The notes under the pieces were generated by a model. It was not told where the DNA came from. It did not search any database and saw nothing but the letters and a program-made list of their open reading frames with translations. A DNA stretch of 64,000 nt from Kitasatospora sp. NBC_01287 (GTDB lineage: Bacteria; Actinomycetota; Actinomycetes; Streptomycetales; Streptomycetaceae), in the NCBI RefSeq assembly GCF_026340565.1, contig NZ_JAPEPB010000001.1, positions 2,704,501-2,768,500 of the forward strand. The letters are read 5' to 3'. This document shows, piece by piece, positions 9,199 to 17,982 of the stretch (the first letter of the stretch is position 1; each line of letters starts with the position of its first letter). Made by a program: the position numbers and the translations under genes.

Positions 9199-10441
9199 GC
9201 AGCGCGCGCAGCCGGGCGGCCGGCCCGCGCAGTCGGGGGGCGGCCGCCGCGCGGGTCCGGGCCAGCAGCAGCCGCAGGCTCAGCGCGGCGGCCAGGTGGG
9301 CGGGCCCGAACAGCAGCCGGTGGTTGCGCCCGCGCTCGGGCCGCCAGCGCTCCTTGTACGGCTCCTCCCCGCGCATCAGGCTCAGTTCCGGGATGCCGGC
9401 CCGGACCGCCTCCTCCAGCGAGGTGCCGAAGAGCAGGCCCGCGATGTCGATCCGCTCGCGCAGCCGCGGGTGCGCGCCGTAGAGGTAGAGGCCGGCGAAG
9501 GCCGGGCAGAGCAGCAGCAGGTCGACCGCCATCAGCTCCTCGTCCAGGTAGTAGCGGTAGACCACCGCCTGGCCGCGCCGGGCCAGGCCCGCCGTGGACT
9601 CGCGCAGGTGCGCCGCGAACCGGGCCCTGGTGTGCTCGGCGGTGACCGTGCGGCTCTCCCACTGCAGCGTGTGCAGCCGCAGCAGCTCGCCCATCGCCGC
9701 GCCGACCTCCGCCACCGGCACCCGCCGGGCCACCACTCCGGCCTCCAGCAGCTTGCGCTGCTTGGCCCGGCTGCGCTGCGCGGTGCGGCCGGGCAGCCGG
9801 GCGAGCAGTTGCTCCATCGGCACGGCGGGCAGGTGCTGGCAGACCGAGTCGAGCAACTGGTGGCGCCGCCCGTGCCAGTGCGCGTAGAGCTGGTGCGCCG
9901 CCGCTCCCGGGCGCACCTCGCGCAGGTCCAGGGCCTGCCAGGGGCGGCGCAGCGGCAGCGCGCGGGCCAGCTCGGCGGCGGCCTCGGCGGCGCAGGAGTC
10001 GTCGAGCAGTACGTCGGTGAAGTCGATCAGCCGGCCGCCGAGCGCGGTGAGGGTGCCGGTCCGGCCGCGGGCCAGCGCGGCGGCGCCCACCAGCGCGCCG
10101 TCCCGGCGGACCAGCAGCACCCGCAGCCGGCCGGGGCGGCCGTACGCGGCCCACCAGGACGCCTGCCAGGCGGCGGACTGGAAGGGGGTGGCGGTGCGGC
10201 AGCGGGTGGCGAGGGCGTCCCACTCCTCGGTCAGGCGGGTGAGGGTGTCGTCCGCGCGGTGCAGCTCGGTGGTCCAGCGCGGCACGGCGGGGGCGGGTGC
10301 GCTCGCGGGTGCGGGGTCCGTCGTGCCCCCCGGGGCCGGGTTGCGGGGGGCGGGGGTGCGGGCGGGCGGGGCCTGCGCCTCCTCGGAGGGAACGGGGGCG
10401 GGGACGGGCGCGGGCCGCCGGGTCGGTTGCGGGGCGCTCAC
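9185..10441 (-). CDS. GNAT/FemAB-type acyltransferase of the EPS operon
   Basis: 418 residues from a GTG whose GTGA overlaps the TGA of the Wzz-like gene, so it is translationally coupled. The first 70 residues are a Pro/Ala-rich linker; the rest has the fold seen in CelD/BcsL and FemAB-like N-acyltransferases (PFQSAAWQASWWAAYG near 95, and YRYYLDEELMAVDLLLLC followed by LYLYGAHP, near 330). The C-terminal 40 residues are amphipathic and arginine-rich. Probably adds an acyl or aminoacyl group to a polymer sugar. It is the last gene of the EPS operon. Confidence 0.7.
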   Translation of the reverse strand: MSAPQPTRRPAPVPAPVPSEEAQAPPARTPAPRNPAPGGTTDPAPASAPAPAVPRWTTELHRADDTLTRLTEEWDALATRCRTATPFQSAAWQASWWAAYGRPGRLRVLLVRRDGALVGAAALARGRTGTLTALGGRLIDFTDVLLDDSCAAEAAAELARALPLRRPWQALDLREVRPGAAAHQLYAHWHGRRHQLLDSVCQHLPAVPMEQLLARLPGRTAQRSRAKQRKLLEAGVVARRVPVAEVGAAMGELLRLHTLQWESRTVTAEHTRARFAAHLRESTAGLARRGQAVVYRYYLDEELMAVDLLLLCPAFAGLYLYGAHPRLRERIDIAGLLFGTSLEEAVRAGIPELSLMRGEEPYKERWRPERGRNHRLLFGPAHLAAALSLRLLLARTRAAAAPRLRGPAARLRALLNRG

Positions 10442-11124
10442 TTGGCGCTCCCGGCCGGTTCGGCCCGCTTGTCCGGCGCCGCGCGGGTGGGGGTGGGGAC
10501 GACAGCCGCCGGCTCGACCGGCGCCGCGCCGCCGGGCACCGCGGCGGCCGGGTCGCCGGCCTTGCGGCGCGCCATCATCGCCAGCGCCCCGACCAGCACG
10601 CCCGCCGCCCCGCCGACCGCGACGTCCAGCCGGCCGCTCGGGGTGGTCGGCTGGTCGGGCTCGGCGGCGGCGGCCAGCGGCACCAGCTTGACGCCGGTCT
10701 CCTTGCTGCTGGTGTTGGCGAACGAGATCAGCGCCTTGGCCACCGCGTCCGCCGCCTTCACCGCGTCCTGCGGGTGCCCGCCGCTGCCCGCGATCTCGAT
10801 CACCGGGGCGTCCGGCGAGGTGGTCCCGGCCACCAGGCCCGCCAGCTCGGCGCCGCTGCGGCCGGCCTCCGGCGCGGCGAGCTCCAGCACCTGGGGCTGG
10901 GCCGCCAGCCGTCCGTACGCCTGGGCGAAGTTGACCGCGAGGCCCGCCTCGCCGCCGGGATCGGGGACCACCACCACGTAGGAGTTGGCCGTGTAGACCG
11001 GCGGCGCCACCACCGCGTAGCCCGCCCCCGCCACCGCGCCCAGCGGGACCGCGACGGCCAGCGGCCACCAGCGGCGGGCCAGGGTACGGACCCGGGCGGC
11101 TTGACCTCGCTCGATACCGCTCAC
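10438..11124 (-). CDS. Wzz/YveK-like chain-length or export protein
   Basis: 228 residues from the GTG at 11124 (GGGAG about 6 nt upstream), starting right after the glycosyltransferase stop. Two membrane spans, about 20-40 and 170-190, flank an extracytoplasmic domain, which is the Wzz/co-polymerase arrangement. The cytoplasmic tail is Ala/Pro-rich; there is no fused tyrosine kinase domain and no separate kinase gene nearby. Such proteins set polymer length or link the Wzy machinery to export. Frame choice is supported by coupling on both sides. Confidence 0.75.
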   Translation of the reverse strand: MSGIERGQAARVRTLARRWWPLAVAVPLGAVAGAGYAVVAPPVYTANSYVVVVPDPGGEAGLAVNFAQAYGRLAAQPQVLELAAPEAGRSGAELAGLVAGTTSPDAPVIEIAGSGGHPQDAVKAADAVAKALISFANTSSKETGVKLVPLAAAAEPDQPTTPSGRLDVAVGGAAGVLVGALAMMARRKAGDPAAAVPGGAAPVEPAAVVPTPTRAAPDKRAEPAGSAK

Positions 11125-11125
11125 T

Positions 11126-12250
11126 TCAGGACTCCCTCCCGGTCGGGAGGGCCACCGGGGCCCGTCCCAACCGCTCGTACAGCTCGCCCAGTCGGCCGGC
11201 TGTGCGGACAATGTCGTAGTGCGCCACGGCCGGTGGCCTGGGCAGTGGGACGCCGAGCGGTGCCGGCCCGAGCGCCAGCAGTGCCTCCTGGTAGGCCGCC
11301 ACGGTGGAGGGCAGCTTGCGGGCGCCGGGGGCGGCCTCGGCGGGCAGCTCCTCCAGCGCCGGGCAGCCGCTGTGCAGCACCGGCAGCCCGGCCGCCAGGC
11401 CCTCCAGCACCGCCAGCCCGAAGGTCTCCTCGACCGAGGGCGCGGCCAGCACGTCCATCGCGCCCAGCAGTTCGGGCACGTCCGCCCGTTCGCCGACCAG
11501 CAGCAGCCGCGAGCCGACGCCCAGCGTGCGGGCCCGCTCGGCGAGTTCGGCCCGCTGCGGCCCCTCCCCGACCAGCAGCAGCACCGCCCGCGGCAGCACG
11601 GTCAGCGCCTGGAGCAGCACCTCGAACCGCTTGCCCGGCACCAGCCGCCCCACCCCGCCGACCACGAAGGCGTCGGCTGCCAGTCCGAGCCCGCGCCGGG
11701 TCTCGGTCCGCCGCGCCCAGGGCCCCGCGGGGTCGCGCGTCTCGATGCCGTTCGGCAGCACCGCCACCCGCCGGCGCGGCACCCCCCAGTCGGCCAGTGT
11801 GTGGGCCACCTGCCCGGAGACCGCGACGGTGGTGACGCCCAGCCGTTCGGCGGCCAGGTAGAGGGACTTGACGCCGGCGCTCACCGGGCGCCCCTCGATC
11901 GTGCCGGCGTGCAGCGAGTGCTCGGTCGCCAGCACCGCCCGCACCCCGGCCAGCCGGGCCGCCAACCGCCCGTAGAGACCGGCCCGGTAGAGGTGGGTGT
12001 GCACCACGTCGTACTGACCGCGGCGGATCAGCCGGACCAGCCGGGGCAGCACCGCCAGGTCCCGGTTGCCGCGCATCGCCAGGTCGTGGACGGGCACGCC
12101 GTCGGCGCGCAGCTCCGCCGCCACGCTGCCCGGGTTGGTCAGCACCGCCACCTCGCAGCGCACCGAAGGCGGCAGGTGGCGGACCGTCAGCAGCAGCTGC
12201 CGCTCGGCGCCGCCCGCCGCCAGACCGGTGATGACGTGCAGCACCTTCAC
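11126..12250 (-). CDS. GT4 glycosyltransferase
   Basis: 374 residues starting at a GTG whose GTGA contains the stop of the deacetylase gene. The GT4/GT-B layout is clear: an N-terminal segment KVLHVITGLAAGGAERQ with the glycine loop, a DVVHTHLYRAG segment near 85, VGRLVPGKRFEVLLQAL near 200, and the nucleotide-sugar site PSVEETFGLAVLEGLAAGLP near 280. Retaining transfer of a hexose from a nucleotide sugar to the lipid-linked repeat unit at the inner membrane face is expected. Donor sugar unknown. Confidence 0.85.
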   Translation of the reverse strand: MKVLHVITGLAAGGAERQLLLTVRHLPPSVRCEVAVLTNPGSVAAELRADGVPVHDLAMRGNRDLAVLPRLVRLIRRGQYDVVHTHLYRAGLYGRLAARLAGVRAVLATEHSLHAGTIEGRPVSAGVKSLYLAAERLGVTTVAVSGQVAHTLADWGVPRRRVAVLPNGIETRDPAGPWARRTETRRGLGLAADAFVVGGVGRLVPGKRFEVLLQALTVLPRAVLLLVGEGPQRAELAERARTLGVGSRLLLVGERADVPELLGAMDVLAAPSVEETFGLAVLEGLAAGLPVLHSGCPALEELPAEAAPGARKLPSTVAAYQEALLALGPAPLGVPLPRPPAVAHYDIVRTAGRLGELYERLGRAPVALPTGRES

Positions 12251-13038
12251 CGCGCCACCCCCAGCCGGCGCAGCTCGGTGACCACGTCGCGCAGGCCGTG
12301 CCGACCGCGCTTGGCGCGCAGCCGCCAGGCGCCGTCGCGGTCGCCGACGTAGCAGCGGGGCAGCGCGAACCGCCCGGCGAGCGGGGTGTGGGCGATCGCC
12401 ACCGCGTAGTCGTAGCCGGCCTCCTGGACGGCCCGGGCGGCCGGCTCGTCCACCGCGCCGTACGGGTAGCAGAAGCCGTCGATCGGACCGCCGAGCAGCT
12501 CCGCCAGGGCCCGCCGGCTGTCCCGCACCTCGGCGCGCAGCAGGTCGGCCGGCAGTCCGGGCAGCGCCAGGTGGCTCAGTCCGTGTGAGCCGATCTCCCA
12601 GCCGGTGGCGGCCAGTTCGCGCACCTGCTCCACGGTGAGCAGCGCCTTGCGCGGGCCCTCGACGTCCCAGAAGTTGTCGCCGCCCAGCCGGTCGGCGACC
12701 ACGTAGGCGGTGGCGGTGAAGCCGTAGCCGCGCAGCACCGGGACCACGTGGCGGGCGAAGTCGGCGTAGCCGTCGTCGAAGGTCAGGCCGACCAGCCGGT
12801 CGCGGCGGCCGGCGGCCCGGGCGGCGAGCAGCTCGCGCATGCTGACACCGCGCCAGCCGCGCGCGGCCAGCCAGCGCATCTGGTCGGCGAAGCGCGCGGG
12901 GCTGACCGTGAGCAGGTACGGATCCTCCTCCTCCTCGGCCACCGAGTGGTACATCAGGATCCACGGCCGCCCGGAGCGGCCGCCGGTGGCGGTGGCCTGG
13001 CGCGGCAGACGGGTGCGGCGGGTGAGTTCAGCGACCAT
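12247..13038 (-). CDS. polysaccharide deacetylase (NodB/CE4 fold)
   Basis: 263 residues, ATG at 13038 inside the last codons of the flippase gene (11-nt overlap); an upstream ATG at 13068 is possible but less well placed. CE4 motifs are present: TFDDGYADF near 95 with the Asp-Asp pair, and the metal-binding pair in SHGLSHL near 160, followed by FCYPYG. No signal peptide is evident, so it may act in the cytoplasm on lipid-linked intermediates, or be exported some other way. De-N-acetylation of an amino sugar in the polymer is the likely job. Confidence 0.85.
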   Translation of the reverse strand: MVAELTRRTRLPRQATATGGRSGRPWILMYHSVAEEEEDPYLLTVSPARFADQMRWLAARGWRGVSMRELLAARAAGRRDRLVGLTFDDGYADFARHVVPVLRGYGFTATAYVVADRLGGDNFWDVEGPRKALLTVEQVRELAATGWEIGSHGLSHLALPGLPADLLRAEVRDSRRALAELLGGPIDGFCYPYGAVDEPAARAVQEAGYDYAVAIAHTPLAGRFALPRCYVGDRDGAWRLRAKRGRHGLRDVVTELRRLGVAR

Positions 13039-14773
13039 CGGGCATGGTTCCTTCCTCCAGCGGGTCATCCCCCATCGCCGGGCCGCCGGTCACTGCCCGC
13101 GGCCCCCGCAGCAGCGCCCGGCCGGGCCCCAGGGCCCGCTCCGCCGGGCCCCTCAGCTCGCGGGCGCCGAGCAGCACCCCGAGCAGCAGGTAGACCACGA
13201 GCACGCTCGCGCCCCCCGCGGCGAGCGAGAGCGGGGCCGGGCGCACCGCGCGGGCCGCGCAGCCGCCGACCGCCGCGGCGCCCGCGGCGGCCAGCAGCAG
13301 CCGGGCCTGGCCGCCCAGCACCTGCGGCATCCGCAGCGCGATGCCGCGCAGCGCGAGCCCGCGCAGCAGCAGCACGGCGGCGGTGGTGATGCCCGCCGCG
13401 TTGCCCGCGGCCAGGCCCAGCGCGCCGAACCGGTGGCTGGTGAGCAGGCCCACGGCGGTGGTGACCACCAGACCCACCGCCATCGCGGCCACCGGGTACC
13501 AGTCGAGCAGTCGCCGCCCCGCCTCGTCCGGGCGCGGGTCGTCGGCCCGCCGCACCGCCGGGCGCATCGAGAAGAACGGCCGCACCATGACGCCGGTCAG
13601 CGCCTGGGCGAGCAGTCCGAAGCTGTACACCTGGATCACCTGGGCGGTGGCGGCGGTGTCGGCCGCGTCGAAGGCGCCGCGCTGGAAGAGCAGCGAGACC
13701 ACGGCGGGCGCGCAGGCGATCAGGAAGGCGGTGCCGGCCAGCACCACCGCCGCCGCCTGGCCGAGGTCCTTCTCCACCCGGTCGCGGGCCGCGTCCAGGT
13801 CACCGGCGGCCAGCGCCCGGGCGACCAGCGGGAAGGTGACCGTGCAGATCAGGATCGCCGTGGTCATCGCCAGCTGGGAGACCTTGGCGGCGTAGTTGAG
13901 GTGCGAGATGGTGCCGGCCGGCAGGGTGGAGCCGAGGTAGCGCTCGATGAAGACCTGGGACTGCCGGGTCAGCGTGAAGGCGGCCATCGGCAGCAGCGCG
14001 AGCGGGCTGAGCAGCAGCCCGCGCCGGCCCGCCGCGGTGCGCCGGGGGGCTCCTCGCCCGCCGCGCAGCGCCCGGACGAACGGGCCGGCCAGCACCCCGG
14101 CCATCAGCAGGCTGCCGAAGGCCACCCCGAGCGCGGCCGCCCGCACCCCCAGCACCAGGTGGCAGGCGGTCAGCACGGCCAGGATGCCGAGGTTGTAGGC
14201 GACGTAGATGGCGGCCGGCGCGGTGAAGCGGTGGTGGGCCCGGAGCGCGGCGCCCAGGTACCCGGCCACGCCGAAGGGCAGCACGGTGACGGCGGTGATC
14301 CGGGTGCAGGTGATCGCGAGCGAGGGGTCGCCCAGCCCGGGGGCCAGGGTGTGCACCACCTCGGGCGCCCAGAGCATGGTGGCGCCGGAGAGCGCGCACA
14401 GCACCGCCAGCAGCCAGGGCAGCGTGTCCACCGTCAACTGCCGCACCGGATCAGGGCCTTCGGGCCGCTCCTCGCGCAGCACCAGGGCCAGGCTGAAGGC
14501 CGGCACCATGAGGAAGGCCATCGCGTCCTCGATCAGCAGCGGCGCGGCCGTCTCGGGCACGGTCCAGGCGACCAGGAAGGCGTCGGTGCCCTCGTCGGCG
14601 CCGAAGAACCGGGCCAGCAGCAGGTCGCGCAGCAGGCCCAGCGCCGAGCCGGCCGCGCTGAGCACCGCGGTGATGCCGAAGGCCTTGGCCAGGAAGGAGG
14701 TGCCGTCGACGGCCGGTCGCGGCGGCGCCGGCGGCGGTGGCGGCGCGGGGAGCAGGTCCTGACTGATCGTCAT
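13028..14773 (-). CDS. MurJ/MviN-type lipid flippase (Wzx role)
   Basis: 581 residues from an ATG sharing ATGA with the stop of the polymerase gene. About 13-14 hydrophobic helices are visible after a Pro-rich cytoplasmic start, with family features ARFFGADEGTDAFLVAW and RQSQVFIERYLGS. MurJ-family proteins flip undecaprenyl-linked sugars. Because it lies between a Wzy-like polymerase and polymer-modifying genes, I infer it exports the EPS repeat unit and not lipid II, whose flippase is usually encoded elsewhere. The C-terminal 30 residues are polar. Confidence 0.8.
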   Translation of the reverse strand: MTISQDLLPAPPPPPAPPRPAVDGTSFLAKAFGITAVLSAAGSALGLLRDLLLARFFGADEGTDAFLVAWTVPETAAPLLIEDAMAFLMVPAFSLALVLREERPEGPDPVRQLTVDTLPWLLAVLCALSGATMLWAPEVVHTLAPGLGDPSLAITCTRITAVTVLPFGVAGYLGAALRAHHRFTAPAAIYVAYNLGILAVLTACHLVLGVRAAALGVAFGSLLMAGVLAGPFVRALRGGRGAPRRTAAGRRGLLLSPLALLPMAAFTLTRQSQVFIERYLGSTLPAGTISHLNYAAKVSQLAMTTAILICTVTFPLVARALAAGDLDAARDRVEKDLGQAAAVVLAGTAFLIACAPAVVSLLFQRGAFDAADTAATAQVIQVYSFGLLAQALTGVMVRPFFSMRPAVRRADDPRPDEAGRRLLDWYPVAAMAVGLVVTTAVGLLTSHRFGALGLAAGNAAGITTAAVLLLRGLALRGIALRMPQVLGGQARLLLAAAGAAAVGGCAARAVRPAPLSLAAGGASVLVVYLLLGVLLGARELRGPAERALGPGRALLRGPRAVTGGPAMGDDPLEEGTMPDGR

Positions 14774-16155
14774 GCCGTCGGCCCTTCGGCGGCGGGCAGC
14801 GCCCACCAGGCGGCCACGCCCAGGATCACCGAGGTCAGCACGGTAGTGGTGCCGCCGATGTCCGCGTAGAGGAAGTCGACCAGCACCCAGCAGAGCAGGC
14901 CGACCGCCGCCGGGCCCGGGCCGCCGGCGCCCCGGTGCGGCGGGCCCGGCCGGCGCAGGCCGCCGAGCAGCAGCGCGAGGAAGAGCGCGCCGTAGGCGAC
15001 GATGCCCACCAGGCCCTGCTCGCAGAGCACCAGGAAGTACATGTTGTGCGGCGAGAGCAGCGGCTCGCGCTCAAAGCCGATGGTGGAGTCGGCCGCGTCG
15101 CTGCCGGAGGAGAGCCGCAGCGGCGCGTGCGAGTCGCGCAGCTGCGGGAAGCTCTTCGGGCCGGCCCCGGTGACCGGGTGGTCGGCCCAGATGGCGCGGG
15201 CGGTGGCCCACAGGTCGTAGCGGTCGCTGACCGAGTGGTCCTCGTTGCCGCCGGAGACCGAGCCGATGCTGTCCAGCCGCTCGGTCACCCCGCCGCCGCC
15301 CGCGCCGAGCCCGCCGACCACCACGATCGCGGCCGCCAGCCCGAGGACCGCCCAGCGCAGCGCCAGCCGGGCGTCGGCCTTGAGCAGCAGCACGGCCACC
15401 GCGACCGCGGTGGCGATCCAGCTGCCCCGGCTGAACGAGACCGCGAGCGGGAAGACCAGGAACGCCGCGCAGGCCAGCAGCCCGCGCCGGGCCCAGCCGC
15501 CCCGGGGCATCGTCAGGCCCAGGGCCAGGGCGGCCAGCAGGCCGAAGCTGACGACGCCCGACATCGCCATGATGTCGAGCGCGCCGAAGGTGCCGACCGC
15601 CCGGATCGGCTCACCGGTGTAGGAGGCGCCGGTGTGCGTGAGGTACTGCCCGGCCCCGACGCCGCCCTCGATCAGCGCGGCCAGCACGAAGGCGCCGAGC
15701 ACCAGGTGCAGGTCGGTGCGGTCGCGCAGCGCGGCCAGCACGGCCACCGGGACCAGCACGAAGATCTGCACCAGCCGGATGAAGCCGGTCAGGCCGGCGG
15801 CGGGGTCGATCGAGGTCACGGTGGCGGCGGCGGCCGCGCAGACCACCCCGGCGAAGACCGCGCAGGCGGACCTGCCGAGCCCGAGCGGGCGGCCGCGCAG
15901 CAGGTCGAGCCCGAGCAGCCCGACCAGGGCGAGCGAGGCCAGGTCGGCGGGGGTGATGTGGACGGCGGCCGTCACGTCCTTCTCGCCGGTCGGCGCGCAG
16001 ACCAGCAGCACCGTCGCGGCGGCCAGCAGGCTCGGGCGGCGCAGCGGCGCGGTGGCCAGCGCGCGCAGCAGCTCCGGCCAGGGCCGCCGCAGGACCGGGG
16101 CCGGACCCGGGCCCGGGCCCGTTAAGGCGGGGCCCGGGGTGATGGTCAGTGCCAC
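14770..16155 (-). CDS. Wzy/O-antigen ligase-like polymerase, TTA codon at position 11
   Basis: 461 residues starting at a GTG with GGGAG about 12 nt upstream. About 10-12 membrane spans with a long extracytoplasmic loop, the Wzy/WaaL pattern; the loop holds FSRGSW, a VSDRYDLWATARAIWADHPVTGAGPKSFP-like stretch (here cited only by its DHPVTGAGP core) and SPHNMYF, matching the Wzy_C signature (W.. hP..G.G, HN.yL). It should join lipid-linked repeat units outside the membrane. Codon 11 is TTA (16125-16123), the rare leucine codon read by the bldA tRNA, so translation would depend on development. Confidence 0.85.
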   Translation of the reverse strand: MALTITPGPALTGPGPGPAPVLRRPWPELLRALATAPLRRPSLLAAATVLLVCAPTGEKDVTAAVHITPADLASLALVGLLGLDLLRGRPLGLGRSACAVFAGVVCAAAAATVTSIDPAAGLTGFIRLVQIFVLVPVAVLAALRDRTDLHLVLGAFVLAALIEGGVGAGQYLTHTGASYTGEPIRAVGTFGALDIMAMSGVVSFGLLAALALGLTMPRGGWARRGLLACAAFLVFPLAVSFSRGSWIATAVAVAVLLLKADARLALRWAVLGLAAAIVVVGGLGAGGGGVTERLDSIGSVSGGNEDHSVSDRYDLWATARAIWADHPVTGAGPKSFPQLRDSHAPLRLSSGSDAADSTIGFEREPLLSPHNMYFLVLCEQGLVGIVAYGALFLALLLGGLRRPGPPHRGAGGPGPAAVGLLCWVLVDFLYADIGGTTTVLTSVILGVAAWWALPAAEGPTA

Positions 16156-16161
16156 GGTGGG

Positions 16162-17670
16162 TCAGCTCCCGTCCGGACGGAGCATCAGCGCGGCGGTGCG
16201 CAGCAGGATCTTGACGTCCTGCCAGAGGCTCCAGCTCTCGATGTAGCGGTTGTCGAACCGGGCCCGGTCCTCGATCGAGGTGTCCCCGCGCAGCCCGTTG
16301 ACCTGGGCCAGCCCGGTCAGGCCGACCGGGACCCGGTGCCGGTCGGCGTACTCCGGGTAGGCCTGGCCGAACCGCATCACGAAGTAGGGGCGCTCCGGGC
16401 GCGGGCCGACCAGGGTCATGTCGCCGCGCAGCACGTTCCACAGCTGCGGCAGCTCGTCCACCGAGCTGCGGCGCAGCAGCCGGCCCACCGGGCTCATCCG
16501 GTGGTCCTGGGCGATGTTCCAGTGGGTGGCCGACTCGTGCTCGTTGCTGGGACGCAGGGTGCGGAACTTGAGCAGGGTGAAGACCTGGCCGTCCAGCCCG
16601 GTGCGCTGCTGGCGGAAGAGCACGCCGGGGCCGGTGTCCAGCCGGACGGCGAGCGCGCAGGCGGCCAGCAGCGGGGAGATGGCGAGCAGGCCGAGGGCGG
16701 CGGCCACGATGTCGACGCCGCGCTTGAGCAGCCAGCCGGGGCGGCGCAGCGGCGGGGTGGAGAGCCGCAGGCAGGGGTAGCCCCAGAGGTGGTCGGTCGC
16801 CCGCTGCGGGCCGGCGCCGAGCCCGGCGTGCTCGCGCAGGCCGGGCACCAGCCAGACCTGGCAGCCGAGCCGGACCGCCTCGCGCATGGTGCCCGCCGTC
16901 TCCTGCTCGTCGGCGGCCCCGGCGGTGGCGATCAGCCGGACCTCGCCGTGCCGGCGCAGCTCGCGCGCCAGGGCCTCGCGACCGCCGAGCACCGGCAGCG
17001 GGGAGTCTCCGGGCAGCAGCACCGGGTCCGGGTCCAGGTAGCCGATCGGGCGCATGCCGTACTCGGGGTGCTCGCGCAGCGCCCCCGCGATCCGCTGGCC
17101 GAGCTCCCCCGCGCCGAGCACCAGGACCGGCACCGGGCGCCGGCTGCGCAGCTTGCGCAGCAGCCCGTAGACCACGGCGCGGCCGAGCGCGGCACCGGTG
17201 GCCAGGGTGAGCAGCAGGGCCAGCAGCCGGGGCCAGCCGGCCGGGCCGCCGGAGGGCCAGGCACCGCCGAGGCAGTCGGTGAGGGTGATCGCGAAGGCGA
17301 GGGCGACGGCGGCCCGGGCGAGCAGCGCGGGCAGTTCGTCCAGCGCGGAGGGGCTCATCCGGGTGCGGTAGAGGCCGCCGGCCAGGTTGAGCGGCAGCAG
17401 GATCGGCAGCAGGGCGAGGGCCGCGCCCAGCGGGTGGGCCCGCGCGGAGGCGCAGCCCACCGAACTCACGCAGGCGGCCAGCAGGTCGACCACGAGCAGC
17501 GAGCCGGGCAGCAGCACGGCGGCGCGCAGGCCCCGGCGGTGCCGGCCGAGCTGGGCGGTGCCGCGCTGGTGCGGCGGCCGGGCGGGCCGGTCGAGCAGCT
17601 CGGTCGCGAGCCGCCGACCGCCGGCCGCGGATCGCCCAGGCCGCGGCAGACTCTCGTGGTCAATGGTCAT
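16162..17670 (-). CDS. polyprenyl glycosyl-phosphotransferase (WbaP/CpsE type)
   Basis: 502 residues from the ATG at 17670 with GGGGAG about 12 nt upstream. N-terminal half: four membrane spans and a Rossmann-like domain (VLVLGAGELGQRIAG near 175). C-terminal half: bacterial sugar transferase domain with the entry helix KRGVDIVAAALGLLAISP, LLKFRTL, the DELPQLWNVLRGDM segment with the Asp-Glu pair, VGPRPERP, and GLAQVNGLRGD. It loads the first sugar-phosphate onto undecaprenyl phosphate and so starts each repeat unit. First gene of the unbroken run down to 9185. Confidence 0.9.
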   Translation of the reverse strand: MTIDHESLPRPGRSAAGGRRLATELLDRPARPPHQRGTAQLGRHRRGLRAAVLLPGSLLVVDLLAACVSSVGCASARAHPLGAALALLPILLPLNLAGGLYRTRMSPSALDELPALLARAAVALAFAITLTDCLGGAWPSGGPAGWPRLLALLLTLATGAALGRAVVYGLLRKLRSRRPVPVLVLGAGELGQRIAGALREHPEYGMRPIGYLDPDPVLLPGDSPLPVLGGREALARELRRHGEVRLIATAGAADEQETAGTMREAVRLGCQVWLVPGLREHAGLGAGPQRATDHLWGYPCLRLSTPPLRRPGWLLKRGVDIVAAALGLLAISPLLAACALAVRLDTGPGVLFRQQRTGLDGQVFTLLKFRTLRPSNEHESATHWNIAQDHRMSPVGRLLRRSSVDELPQLWNVLRGDMTLVGPRPERPYFVMRFGQAYPEYADRHRVPVGLTGLAQVNGLRGDTSIEDRARFDNRYIESWSLWQDVKILLRTAALMLRPDGS

Positions 17671-17982
17671 CAGCGCACGAACTCCCCTGCAGTGTGCCCT
17701 TGGTGGTGGATTTCGCGGTACGTTCGTCTCACTCGCACCCATTCGCACAAACTGGCGCGATAACCCGACCGAGGCTCTCGCACTACTGGAACGAATTGGG
17801 CAAAATCAGACATTACCGAACGACGGCTAAATTCCCGGCAGTTGACGGGGAAGTTGACTTGCCATTTCATTCCACCCGCCCATTAATCGGAATTTCCGAC
17901 TTGGCCGCTGGGCACGGCCGGAACGGGTGATCGACCAAGTCGCCCCTACCGAACAAGATGCACGTCACTGCCTGAGAAACGA
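17671..17982. promoter_or_regulatory. probable control region of the EPS operon
   Basis: 312 nt with clearly lower GC than its surroundings, upstream of the glycosyl-phosphotransferase gene. It contains a direct repeat AGTTGAC-GGGGA-AGTTGAC (17840-17858, period 12) and several A/T-rich blocks (17770-17835, 17880-17895). I could not pick a convincing -10/-35 pair for the minus strand. No gene seen. Confidence 0.5.

Noticed and set aside
17840..17858. PhoP box
   Set aside because: PhoP sites are GTTCACC-type repeats with an 11-nt period; here the unit is AGTTGAC with a 12-nt period.
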